Part shown: piece after piece, positions 9,680-17,180 of the stretch
Layout of the letters: each line of letters opens with the position of its first letter
Position numbering within the stretch: position 1 is the stretch's first letter
Origin: Microbacterium barkeri
GTDB taxonomy: Bacteria > Actinomycetota > Actinomycetes > Actinomycetales > Microbacteriaceae
Assembly: GCF_027921765.1 (NCBI RefSeq)
Contig: NZ_BSEJ01000003.1
Location: 1-64,000, forward strand
DNA length: 64,000 bases
Direction of reading: 5' to 3'
Translations under genes and position numbers: made by a program
Notes under the pieces: model-generated
What the model was told of the DNA's origin: nothing
Seen by the model: only the letters and a program-made list of their open reading frames with translations
Databases searched by the model: none

Positions 9680-10777
9680 ATGCGCATCGGAATCCCCACC
9701 GAGATCAAGAACAACGAGAACCGCGTGGCCCTCACGCCGGCGGGCGCCGACGCCCTCGTCCATCGCGGTCACGAGGTGCTCGTGCAGGCGGGCGCGGGGG
9801 CCGGATCGCACTTCTCCGACGATGACTACCGCTCCGCGGGCGCCCGCATCGTCTCGGACGCGGAGACGGTGTGGGGCGACGCCGAGCTGCTCGTCAAGGT
9901 CAAGGAGCCGATCGCTTCGGAGTACGGCCACCTGCGCGACGACCTGACGCTGTTCGCCTACCTCCACCTCGCCGCCGACCAGCCGCTGACCGACGCGCTC
10001 ATGGCGGCCGGAACGACGTCCGTCGCGTATGAGACGGTGCAGCTCGCCGACCGGTCGCTCCCGCTCCTCACGCCCATGAGCGAGGTCGCCGGACGCCTCT
10101 CGATCGCCGTCGGCGCCTATCACCTCACTCGGCCGCAGGGTGGCCGGGGGATGCTGCTCGGCGGCATCGCCGGCGCCCCGCGTGCCGAGGTCGTCGTCAT
10201 CGGCGGCGGTGTCGCGGGCGAGCATGCCGCGGCGAGTGCGCTCGGCCTCGGCGCGCAGGTCACTGTGATCGACGTGAGCCTGCCGCGCCTGCGCGAGCTC
10301 GAGCACCGGTACGGCGGAGCCCTGCAGACGCGGCATTCGACGCGGTACGCGATCGGGGAGGCGCTCGAGCGCGCCGACCTCGTGATCGGATCGGTGCTCA
10401 TCCCCGGGGCAGCGGCCCCCAAGCTCGTCACCGACGAGATGGTCGCCGCGATGAAGCCCGGATCGCTGCTCGTCGACATCGCGATCGACCAGGGCGGATG
10501 CTTCGAGGGCTCGCACGCGACGACCCACGACGACCCGACTTTCCCCGTGCACGACAGCCTCTTCTACTGCGTCGCGAACATGCCCGGCGCCGTGCCCGAG
10601 ACGTCGACGCGTGCCCTGACGAACGCGACGCTGCCCTACATCGCCGCCATCGCCGACCGCGGCTGGCATGCGGCCGCGCAGGCCGACCCCGCCCTCGCGA
10701 AGGGACTCAACGTGTTCGGCGGCTCCGTGACGAACGCGGGCGTCGCCTCGGCCTTCGGCTACGCACTCGCCAGCTGA
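9680..10777 (+). CDS. ald: Alanine dehydrogenase
   Basis: The 365-residue enzyme interconverts L-alanine and pyruvate plus ammonia using NAD. Active-site residues Lys75 (VKVKEP) and His96 (YLHLA) occupy the same positions as in the Mycobacterium tuberculosis enzyme. The Rossmann motif GGGVAG is at residues 175-180. The start at 9680 (MRIGIPTEIKNNENRVALTP) matches homologues; an earlier in-frame ATG at 9608 would add 24 unmatched residues. It is divergent from the Lrp-type gene, the usual arrangement in actinobacteria where the regulator activates ald when alanine is plentiful. Confidence 0.96.
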   Translation: MRIGIPTEIKNNENRVALTPAGADALVHRGHEVLVQAGAGAGSHFSDDDYRSAGARIVSDAETVWGDAELLVKVKEPIASEYGHLRDDLTLFAYLHLAADQPLTDALMAAGTTSVAYETVQLADRSLPLLTPMSEVAGRLSIAVGAYHLTRPQGGRGMLLGGIAGAPRAEVVVIGGGVAGEHAAASALGLGAQVTVIDVSLPRLRELEHRYGGALQTRHSTRYAIGEALERADLVIGSVLIPGAAAPKLVTDEMVAAMKPGSLLVDIAIDQGGCFEGSHATTHDDPTFPVHDSLFYCVANMPGAVPETSTRALTNATLPYIAAIADRGWHAAAQADPALAKGLNVFGGSVTNAGVASAFGYALAS

Positions 10778-10794
10778 GGAGGCTCCTCCTCGGA

Positions 10795-11439
10795 TCAGCC
10801 TCGGAGGAATGCGAGCACGGCGAGCACACGCCTGTTCACCGTCGAATCCTGTGCGATCTCAAGCTTGCCGAAGATCGTGTTGATGTGCTTCTCGATCCCG
10901 CTCTGGCTGAGGTAGAGGCGCTGCGCGATTGACGCGTTGCTGTGCCCTTGCGCGATGAGCTCCAGGACCGAGCGCTCTCGATCAGTGAGCGCCGTGATGC
11001 GCGTGTCCGGCGACTCCTTCGCTGCGATGAGCTGTCGGATCACCTCCGGATCGAACGCGGTCCCTCCGTCGCGCACCCGCGAGAGGGCATCGAGGAAGCC
11101 CGTGATGTCCGAAACGCGGTCCTTCAGGAGGTATCCGACGCCGCCGCGCCCGTCCAGAAGGCGGCTCGCATGCCGTTGCTCGACATACTGCGAGAGGACG
11201 AGCACACCCACATCAGGGTGGTCGCTGCGGATCCGCAACGCCGCGTGGATGCCCTCATCGACGAAATCGGGCGGCATCCGGACATCGAGGATCACGAGAT
11301 CCGGCGGATCGGCCTCGACGAAGCGAAGGACCGCATCCGCCGTTCCCGCGGCGTAGACGACGGTGTGGCCCTCGGCGGCGAGGAGCTGGCTGAGCCCCTC
11401 ACGCAGGAGTGCCGAGTCCTCGGCGAGTGCTATGCGCAA
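10795..11439 (-). CDS. NarL/LuxR-type response regulator
   Basis: This 214-residue regulator has a receiver domain with phospho-acceptor Asp52 (LDVRMPP), acidic pocket Glu7-Asp8 and Lys106 (YLLKDR). A LuxR-type helix-turn-helix occupies about residues 148-205 (LTDRERSVLELIAQGHSNASIAQRLYLS). The start is a TTG that overlaps the last codons of the upstream histidine kinase gene by 10 nt; no ATG or GTG is available near the receiver start. It is the last gene of dedA-kinase-regulator. The closest relatives are actinobacterial regulators of cell-envelope stress, but the target genes cannot be seen here. Confidence 0.92.
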   Translation of the reverse strand: MRIALAEDSALLREGLSQLLAAEGHTVVYAAGTADAVLRFVEADPPDLVILDVRMPPDFVDEGIHAALRIRSDHPDVGVLVLSQYVEQRHASRLLDGRGGVGYLLKDRVSDITGFLDALSRVRDGGTAFDPEVIRQLIAAKESPDTRITALTDRERSVLELIAQGHSNASIAQRLYLSQSGIEKHINTIFGKLEIAQDSTVNRRVLAVLAFLRG

Positions 11440-12575
11440 GGGATCACCGCCTCCACCGTCGTCGGCCCTCCTCTGGGGCTGTCCACCGTGAGGACGCCGC
11501 CGCGCGCCTGCACGCGGGAGGCGATGCCGGAGAGCCCGGGGCCATCCGGATCCGCCCCGCCGCGTCCCTCGTCTCGCACGGTGAGGACGAGCGCGCGTCC
11601 CGTGAACGCGAGGTCGATGTCGATGCGCGGCGCGCCCGAGTGCTTGAGTGCATTCGTGACCGCCTCGCTGGCCACGAAGTAGGCCGCGGCCTCGGCCGCA
11701 CGATCGGTGAGACGCGGGATGTCGGCGCGCAGTCGGATCGGGATCTCGGTGCGCTCCCGCAGCGCCGCGAGCGCCGCGGAAAGACCGTCGCGGATGAGCA
11801 TGGCGGGGTATGTGCGCCAGGCGACCGCGCGCAAGTCGTCGAGGATCCGCTGCGTCTCCTCCCGCGCGCGCCGATGCAGCTCGCGTCGGTCGGCGGCCTC
11901 GGCCGCGCGTTCAGCGCGCGCCAGAAGGATCGACAGTGCCACCACGCGTTGCTGCACGCCATCGTGGATGTCCCGCTCGATGCGGCGACGCTCCGCGTCG
12001 ACCGCGGCGACGACGTCGTCGAGCGTCCCGTGGAGCCGGGACAGTTCACGCGCGAGCTCCCCGGCCCCGGGTCGTGCGAACCGCGCCCACGCTCGCCGGT
12101 CGAGCCACGCAATCCCCGCGAGGCCCGAGACGGCGAGGAACAGCAGGAGGACCCCGGGGAGCGCGTACCCGGCGACGACCGGCCAGGTGACCGCGCCGGG
12201 GGCGGCCGCGAAGATCGGCACGGCAGCGCCCGTCGCCGCGCCGAAGAGCATCTCGACGGCCACCACGATCCCGAGGGCGAGCAGGACGAGCACCGCGCAG
12301 GCGATGACGCCGAGTACCGTCTGCACGAGGAGGAGGAGGATGAGTCGCTCCCCTGGCGGCGGCACGCTCCGGTCGTTGCCGTCCACGCGCGTCAGGCGTC
12401 TCGCCGACCACGCCGCGATCGTCCGTGCGGGTGCCGTCGAGAGCGGCGCTGCGAGGATCGCGAACAGGAGAGCGGGCACGAGAAGAGCGCCGAGCACCAG
12501 CGACCCGGATGCCGCTGCGGCACGGCGGACGAAGCGCCCGTCGTGCCGCCTGATGGGGCGTGCCGCCGAACTCAT
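11430..12575 (-). CDS. Sensor histidine kinase (NarL-partner type)
   Basis: The 381-residue membrane kinase has four predicted membrane helices (about residues 24-45, 77-112, 118-145 interrupted, and 138-158). The dimerisation/phosphoacceptor helix carries His204 in ERDIHDGVQQR, typical of HisKA_3 kinases, followed by a HATPase domain (NALKHSG as N box, DEGRGG as G box). No separate extracellular sensor domain is present, so it probably senses a membrane signal. The ATG overlaps the dedA stop in an ATGA, and its 3' end overlaps the response regulator gene by 10 nt, which makes the pair cognate. Confidence 0.92.
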   Translation of the reverse strand: MSSAARPIRRHDGRFVRRAAAASGSLVLGALLVPALLFAILAAPLSTAPARTIAAWSARRLTRVDGNDRSVPPPGERLILLLLVQTVLGVIACAVLVLLALGIVVAVEMLFGAATGAAVPIFAAAPGAVTWPVVAGYALPGVLLLFLAVSGLAGIAWLDRRAWARFARPGAGELARELSRLHGTLDDVVAAVDAERRRIERDIHDGVQQRVVALSILLARAERAAEAADRRELHRRAREETQRILDDLRAVAWRTYPAMLIRDGLSAALAALRERTEIPIRLRADIPRLTDRAAEAAAYFVASEAVTNALKHSGAPRIDIDLAFTGRALVLTVRDEGRGGADPDGPGLSGIASRVQARGGVLTVDSPRGGPTTVEAVIPCA

Positions 12576-13213
12576 GAGACCATCTTCGCCCGGCTCCGCT
12601 GTCGGACACGCACGACGACGAAGATGAGGGCCGCTGCCCCGATTCCGACGATGACAAGCAGCTGGAGGACGTCTGCATACCGCTCGACGACGTGCCAGTG
12701 CTCGCCGAGACCGAAACCTGCCAGCACGAACGCGGTGTTCCAGAGAGCGCTTCCGGCGGCCGTGAGGAGGGTGAACCTCATCAGCGGCATACGCTCGATC
12801 CCGGCAGGGATCGAGATGAGGCTCCGGACGAGCGGCAGCATGCGCCCGAAGAGCACCGCCTTCGAACCGTGGCGCGCGAACCATGCCTCCGCCCGGTCGA
12901 CATCCTGCACCTTCATCAGAGGGACCCGGGCCACGATCCGACGCAGGCGCTCGCGGCCGAGCAGCGCGCCCAGGCCGTAGAGCACGAGCGCGCCGTGAAC
13001 CGAGCCGACCGTCGTCCACAGGAGCACCTCCAGCAGGCTGAAGGTGCCGCGGCTCGCCGTGAAGCCGGCCAGAGGGAGGATGATCTCGCTCGGAAGCGGC
13101 GGGAACAGGTTCTCCAGGGCGATCGCCAGCCCCACCCCCGGCCCGCCGAGGGTCTCCATCAGGGAGACCGCCCATTCGGCGATCGCGTTCAGGTTCTCCG
13201 CGTCATTCTGCAT
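12572..13213 (-). CDS. DedA/SNARE-associated family membrane protein
   Basis: The 213-residue protein belongs to the DedA family, implicated in turning over undecaprenyl phosphate and phospholipids across the membrane. The re-entrant loop with ENLFPPLPSEIILPLAGF and the conserved arginine-rich segment GRMLPLVRSLISIPAG are both intact. Several membrane helices and a basic C-terminal tail follow. The ATG at 13213 is supported by a TAGCGT -10 box 13 nt upstream. Linkage to a histidine kinase and response regulator by ATGA overlap suggests it is controlled with, or senses together with, that envelope-related system. Confidence 0.93.
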   Translation of the reverse strand: MQNDAENLNAIAEWAVSLMETLGGPGVGLAIALENLFPPLPSEIILPLAGFTASRGTFSLLEVLLWTTVGSVHGALVLYGLGALLGRERLRRIVARVPLMKVQDVDRAEAWFARHGSKAVLFGRMLPLVRSLISIPAGIERMPLMRFTLLTAAGSALWNTAFVLAGFGLGEHWHVVERYADVLQLLVIVGIGAAALIFVVVRVRQRSRAKMVS

Positions 13214-13220
13214 GCTGTCG

Positions 13221-13226
13221 ACGCTA
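13221..13226 (-). promoter_or_regulatory. -10 element (TAGCGT) for leaderless dedA operon
   Basis: On the minus strand TAGCGT starts 13 nt before the ATG at 13213. Confidence 0.5.
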
Positions 13227-13359
13227 CGGAGCGGCCGCATGAGGGGCAGTGGGGCGCTCCTCCGTAAGTGGTGGGGTTTTCCGCAGTTCTCCCGAGAAAC
13301 GGCCGCTCGGCCGACGGCGATCCCTACTCTGGCGTGCAGACGGGCAGGGAGGTGCGCAG

Positions 13360-13824
13360 ATGGGCAACTGGTCGGACGTGCTGGGTGCGGTGCGGCTGCC
13401 GGATGGCCGGACGGTTCGGGGAACGGGCCTCCGCAGGCCGCGCGGGACAGCGCCCGACCCGGAGTTCGCGGTCTACCTGCTGTCCCGCGACCCCCACGTC
13501 GCCGCGTGGCCGAGCAGATGGGTGCGGTGGGGCGACTTCCGGCTTCCACGCCACCCCGAGGATGCGCTCGACGCGCTCCGTGAAGCGCACCGGCGCGCGG
13601 CGCTGCATCGCGTCGAGATCGTGTGCGGCGGAGGGGTCGGCCGGACGGGGACGGCCATCGCCGTCCTGGCGCGGATGAGCGGGGTCCCGGCATCCGAGGC
13701 GGTCGCCTGGACGCGCGCGCACTATCACCCGCGCGCCGTCGAGACTCCGCGTCAGCGGGCGTGGGTGGCCTCCGTCGCGGTCGAGACTAGCCCCGGTCGT
13801 CGAGACCGACGCACGGAGCACTAG
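13360..13824 (+). CDS. Small cysteine-dependent protein phosphatase
   Basis: This 154-residue protein carries the Cys-x5-Arg active-site loop of the protein tyrosine/dual-specificity phosphatase fold at Cys89 to Arg95 (CGGGVGRTGTA). An upstream aspartate in the WGDF segment (Asp59) could be the general acid, as in actinobacterial proteins annotated as protein-tyrosine phosphatase family. The substrate is unknown; small molecules or phosphoproteins are possible. GGGAGGTG precedes the ATG by a good distance. The 3' end converges on mnhG with a 15-bp gap and contributes one arm of a long-range inverted repeat. Confidence 0.75.
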   Translation: MGNWSDVLGAVRLPDGRTVRGTGLRRPRGTAPDPEFAVYLLSRDPHVAAWPSRWVRWGDFRLPRHPEDALDALREAHRRAALHRVEIVCGGGVGRTGTAIAVLARMSGVPASEAVAWTRAHYHPRAVETPRQRAWVASVAVETSPGRRDRRTEH

Positions 13825-13839
13825 CCTCGACGACGAGCG

Positions 13840-14220
13840 CTAGTCTCGCGGGTGGGGCGGGCTCGCGAGCTCGTCGCTCGAACCGGCGTCGGCGGCGAGC
13901 TCGTCGACGAAGAGGCTCTCCTCGTCGATCGTCCTGTTCCGGTACGCCTGGCGGCCGACCATGTGCGCCGAGAGCGGCGCGGTCGCCATCTGGATGACGA
14001 CGATCGGCACGAGCATCGCCACGGCCGCCCACGACCGCAGCGACAGCGCGGCCGCGATCGCGATGAGGAGGAGGCCCAGCACCTGGGGCTTCGTCGCGGC
14101 GTGGAGGCGCGACGGCACGTCGCGGAAGCGCAGGAGGCCGATCGCGGCCGTGAGGCACAGCAGCGCCCCCACCAGGACGAGAACGAGGGCCGTGGTGTCG
14201 AGGATCTCGTCGCCGCTCAT
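13840..14220 (-). CDS. mnhG: Mrp/Mnh antiporter subunit G
   Basis: This 126-residue subunit has three membrane helices and the family block LRFRDVPSRLHAATKPQVLG. It is part of the multi-subunit cation/proton antiporter that exports Na+ or K+ in exchange for protons and supports pH and salt tolerance. The C-terminal 35 residues are acidic and variable. The ATG overlaps the stop of mnhF by 4 nt, and it is the last gene of the operon. Confidence 0.93.
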   Translation of the reverse strand: MSGDEILDTTALVLVLVGALLCLTAAIGLLRFRDVPSRLHAATKPQVLGLLLIAIAAALSLRSWAAVAMLVPIVVIQMATAPLSAHMVGRQAYRNRTIDEESLFVDELAADAGSSDELASPPHPRD

Positions 14221-14483
14221 CGGTCCTGCTCCTTCCGCGCGACGAAGCGGGCCACCGCGATCGAGCCGAAGACGCCGATCGCGGCGATGATGAGCATGAT
14301 CGGCAGCGTGCGCGTGTGCTGGTTGATGACCGCCTCCGCGCCGAGAACGCACAGCACCATGCTCAGCAGCACATCGCTCGCGACCGCGCGATCCAGGATC
14401 GACGGGCCCACGACCATCCGCACGATCGTGAGCGCGGCAGCGATCGCGAAGACCGCGAGGATGGCGATGACGAGCGGGTTCAT
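14217..14483 (-). CDS. mnhF: Mrp/Mnh antiporter subunit F
   Basis: The 88-residue protein has three membrane helices and the characteristic VGPSILDRAVASDVLLS motif after the first helix. It is the small MrpF subunit of the antiporter complex. ATGA-type overlaps on both sides (with mnhE and mnhG) indicate a strictly coupled operon. The longer upstream in-frame frame runs into mnhE on the same strand and has no homology. Confidence 0.93.
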   Translation of the reverse strand: MNPLVIAILAVFAIAAALTIVRMVVGPSILDRAVASDVLLSMVLCVLGAEAVINQHTRTLPIMLIIAAIGVFGSIAVARFVARKEQDR

Positions 14484-15070
14484 CGGGCGCCTCCCTGCGC
14501 GATGCGGTCCTCGACGGCAGGTGCGCCGTCCCGGATGAGCGCGACATCCTCGCGCGAGCCGACCGCGCGCACGGCGCGCGCCTCCCAGCGGAGGGCGGAC
14601 GCGCGCTGGCTCTCGACATCCGCCGCCGAGCGGACGCCGATCACGTGCAGATACAGCACGCGGTTCTCGCGATCGGCCTCGACGACGAGCGATCCCGGGA
14701 TGAGCGAGGTCGCGACCGCGGTGTGGGTCATCACGAGGTCGTCGTCGATGCGCAGCGGGACGCGGATGATCGCGGCGCCGGGCTGCCCGGGCGTCAGGGT
14801 CTGCCACGCCACGGTGACCGCACCGCGGACGAGCGATGCGAGGAAGACGACGACGAAGACCACGCCGAACCAGATGTTGACGCGTCCCGAGAGCTCGGCC
14901 GTCGGCAGGCGGAACACGGTCGTCACGAACAGCGCGATGACGAGGCCCGTGACCGCGGCGAGCACCGTGAACTGGCCCCAGAGCAGCATCCAGAGCACGA
15001 CGAGCCAGACGAAGAACGGAAGCTGCCGCCAGACCCGGCTGAGCAGCGTGCGGGGAGCTGCCGGGCTCAT
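14480..15070 (-). CDS. mnhE: Mrp/Mnh antiporter subunit E
   Basis: The 196-residue subunit has two N-terminal membrane helices, a third around residues 65-85, and a cytoplasmic region with the conserved SLIPGSLVVEADRENRVLYLHVI stretch. In Mrp systems MrpE helps assembly and activity. It overlaps mnhD and mnhF by 4 nt each. The final 45 residues are Ala/Arg-rich and poorly conserved. Confidence 0.93.
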   Translation of the reverse strand: MSPAAPRTLLSRVWRQLPFFVWLVVLWMLLWGQFTVLAAVTGLVIALFVTTVFRLPTAELSGRVNIWFGVVFVVVFLASLVRGAVTVAWQTLTPGQPGAAIIRVPLRIDDDLVMTHTAVATSLIPGSLVVEADRENRVLYLHVIGVRSAADVESQRASALRWEARAVRAVGSREDVALIRDGAPAVEDRIAQGGAR

Positions 15071-16623
15071 GCTCCGCCCTCCACGTCCTCGAGCTGGACG
15101 AGCGAAATCGGCTCGAGCAGCGACTGGCCGATCCGCTCGCAGACATCGTAGAGCGGGCCCGCGAAGACGGTCAGGCCCACCGTGACCGCGACCATCCCGA
15201 CCGTCGCGGTCGTCATGATCCGCGGGATGACCCGGCGCTCGGTCTGCACACCCGCCGCGGGGGCGTCGGAGAGGTGCGAGATGCGGACCTCGGTCTCGGT
15301 CGAGTCCTCCTCCTCGCGCCAGAACGCGAGATTCCACGCGCGCATGAGGGCGTACAGCGTGAGCAGCGACGTGATGATGCCGCCCGCGATGACGACGTAC
15401 ATGAGCGGAGTGCCCACGCGGGCGGCCGCCTCGAAGAGGGCGAACTTGCCGATGAAGCCCGAGAACGGCGGCAGGCCGCCGAGGTTGAGCGCGGGGATGA
15501 AGTACAGCGCCGCGAGCAGCGGCGCCGCCGCGAAGAGGCCCTTGACCTTGAGGATCGACGTCGACCCCGCGCGGCGCTCGATGAGGCCGACCGCGAGGAA
15601 GAGGGTCGTCTGCACCACGATGTGGTGGACCATGTAGTAGATCGTCGCCCCGACGGCCTCCTCGGTCGCGATCGCGAGCCCGAAGATCATGTAGCCGACG
15701 TGGCTCACGAGCGTGAACGAGAGGATGCGCTTGAGCTCGGCCTGCGCCACGGCGCCGAGGATGCCGACGAGCATCGTCGCGAGGGCGACGACGAGCAGCA
15801 GCGCGTTGATGTCGGAGTCGTGGAAGAGCTGGGTCTCGGTGCGGATGAGCGCGTACACGCCCACCTTGGTGAGGAGGCCCGCGAAGACGGCCGTGACCGG
15901 CGCGGGCGCGGTCGGGTACGAGTCGGGCAGCCAGAACGACAGCGGGAAGACGGCCGCCTTGATCGCGAACGCGAGCACGAGCAGCACGTGGATGACGAGC
16001 TGCACGTCGGAGGGGAGCTCGACCATCCGCTCGGCGATCTGCGCCATGTTCACGGTGCCGAGCGCGCCGTAGATCACGGCGATCGACGACAGGAAGAGGA
16101 TCGACGACACGAGCGAGACGACGATGTAGACGACGCCCGAGCGGATCCGCGCCTTCGTGCCGCCGAGCGTGATGAGCACGTACGACGCGACGAGCAGGAT
16201 CTCGAACCCCACGTAGAGGTTGAAGAGGTCTCCCGCGATGAAGGCGTTGAAGATGCCCGCCGCGAGGATGAGGTACGACGGGTGGAAGATCGAGACGGGG
16301 GTTTCGTCGTCGCCGTCCGCCGCGCCCTGGCCGACCGAGAAGAGGAGGACGGCGAGGAGCACGACGCTCGACACGGCGACGAGAAGGGCTGCGAGCCGGT
16401 CGACGTACAGGACGATGCCGAACGGCAGCGGCCATCCGGCGACCGAGACCGCGAGCGGCGTGCCGAGGTCGACCGCGATGAGGAGCACGACCGCGAGCAC
16501 GAACGTCACGCTCAGCGTGAGGATCGACAGCGTCACCTGGAGGCGGCGCCGGCGACCGAAGATGAGGGTCAGGGCCGCTCCGAGGAGCGGGATGGCGACG
16601 AGGAGCGGCACGAGGTTGCTCAC
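15067..16623 (-). CDS. mnhD: Mrp/Mnh antiporter subunit D
   Basis: This 518-residue polytopic protein belongs to the proton-translocating NuoM/NuoN-like family and, with the A subunit, forms the proton path. Family features include FEILLVASYVLITLGG, a lysine-containing KAAVFPLSFWLPDSYPTAPAPVTA block and AELKRILSFTLVSHVGYM. About fourteen membrane helices are predicted. The start is GTG at 16623, overlapping the mnhC stop as GTGA. Confidence 0.95.
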   Translation of the reverse strand: MSNLVPLLVAIPLLGAALTLIFGRRRRLQVTLSILTLSVTFVLAVVLLIAVDLGTPLAVSVAGWPLPFGIVLYVDRLAALLVAVSSVVLLAVLLFSVGQGAADGDDETPVSIFHPSYLILAAGIFNAFIAGDLFNLYVGFEILLVASYVLITLGGTKARIRSGVVYIVVSLVSSILFLSSIAVIYGALGTVNMAQIAERMVELPSDVQLVIHVLLVLAFAIKAAVFPLSFWLPDSYPTAPAPVTAVFAGLLTKVGVYALIRTETQLFHDSDINALLLVVALATMLVGILGAVAQAELKRILSFTLVSHVGYMIFGLAIATEEAVGATIYYMVHHIVVQTTLFLAVGLIERRAGSTSILKVKGLFAAAPLLAALYFIPALNLGGLPPFSGFIGKFALFEAAARVGTPLMYVVIAGGIITSLLTLYALMRAWNLAFWREEEDSTETEVRISHLSDAPAAGVQTERRVIPRIMTTATVGMVAVTVGLTVFAGPLYDVCERIGQSLLEPISLVQLEDVEGGA

Positions 16624-17180
16624 GGGCTCTCCTCCCCTCGGTCGTCCTGATCAGCGCGGCGTCTGTATTCCGAATCCGGTATGTCGACGGGGGCGTCATC
16701 CTGCAGGCCCGGGGCATCCGCCGCGTGCAGGAGTGTGATGGGCGACGCGGCGACGCCCACGAAGTCGGTGACCGACTCGTCGCCGGTCTCCGCGTCCTCC
16801 TCCTCGACCTCGAGCACGTCCTCCGTCTGGATCGCGCGCTCGCGCAGCGACAGGTCCTCCTCGTCGTCCTCGACCGTGTCGGCCCGGCCGAGCTGCCACG
16901 ACCGGTAGATGAGCGCGAGGAGGAATGCGCTCACGGCGAAGGTGATGACGATCGCCGTGAGCATGAGGGCCTGCGGGAGGGGATCGCTCTGCGGCCCGTC
17001 GTCGCCGTAGAACGGCGAGACCCCGGGGTACCCCATGACGGTCAGCAGCAGGAGGTTCGTCGCGTTGCCGAGGAGCAGGAAGCCGATGAGCACGCGCGTG
17101 AGGCTCCGCTCGAGCATCGCGTAGACGCCCGCCGCGTACAGGCCGGCCATGATCGCGATGAGCGTGAACGAGGTGGTCAT
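16620..17180 (-). CDS. mnhC: Mrp/Mnh antiporter subunit C with long acidic tail
   Basis: The first 105 residues form the three-helix MrpC/NuoK-like subunit (YAMLERSLTRVLIGFLLLGNATNLLLL, and ALMLTAIVITFAVSAFLLAL). The protein continues to 186 residues, about 75 more than typical MrpC, and the added tail is strongly acidic (EDDEEDLSLRERAI, EVEEEDAETGDE) and probably cytoplasmic. The ATG overlaps the mnhA stop by 4 nt. The tail is seen in related actinobacteria but has no known function. Confidence 0.92.
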   Translation of the reverse strand: MTTSFTLIAIMAGLYAAGVYAMLERSLTRVLIGFLLLGNATNLLLLTVMGYPGVSPFYGDDGPQSDPLPQALMLTAIVITFAVSAFLLALIYRSWQLGRADTVEDDEEDLSLRERAIQTEDVLEVEEEDAETGDESVTDFVGVAASPITLLHAADAPGLQDDAPVDIPDSEYRRRADQDDRGEESP

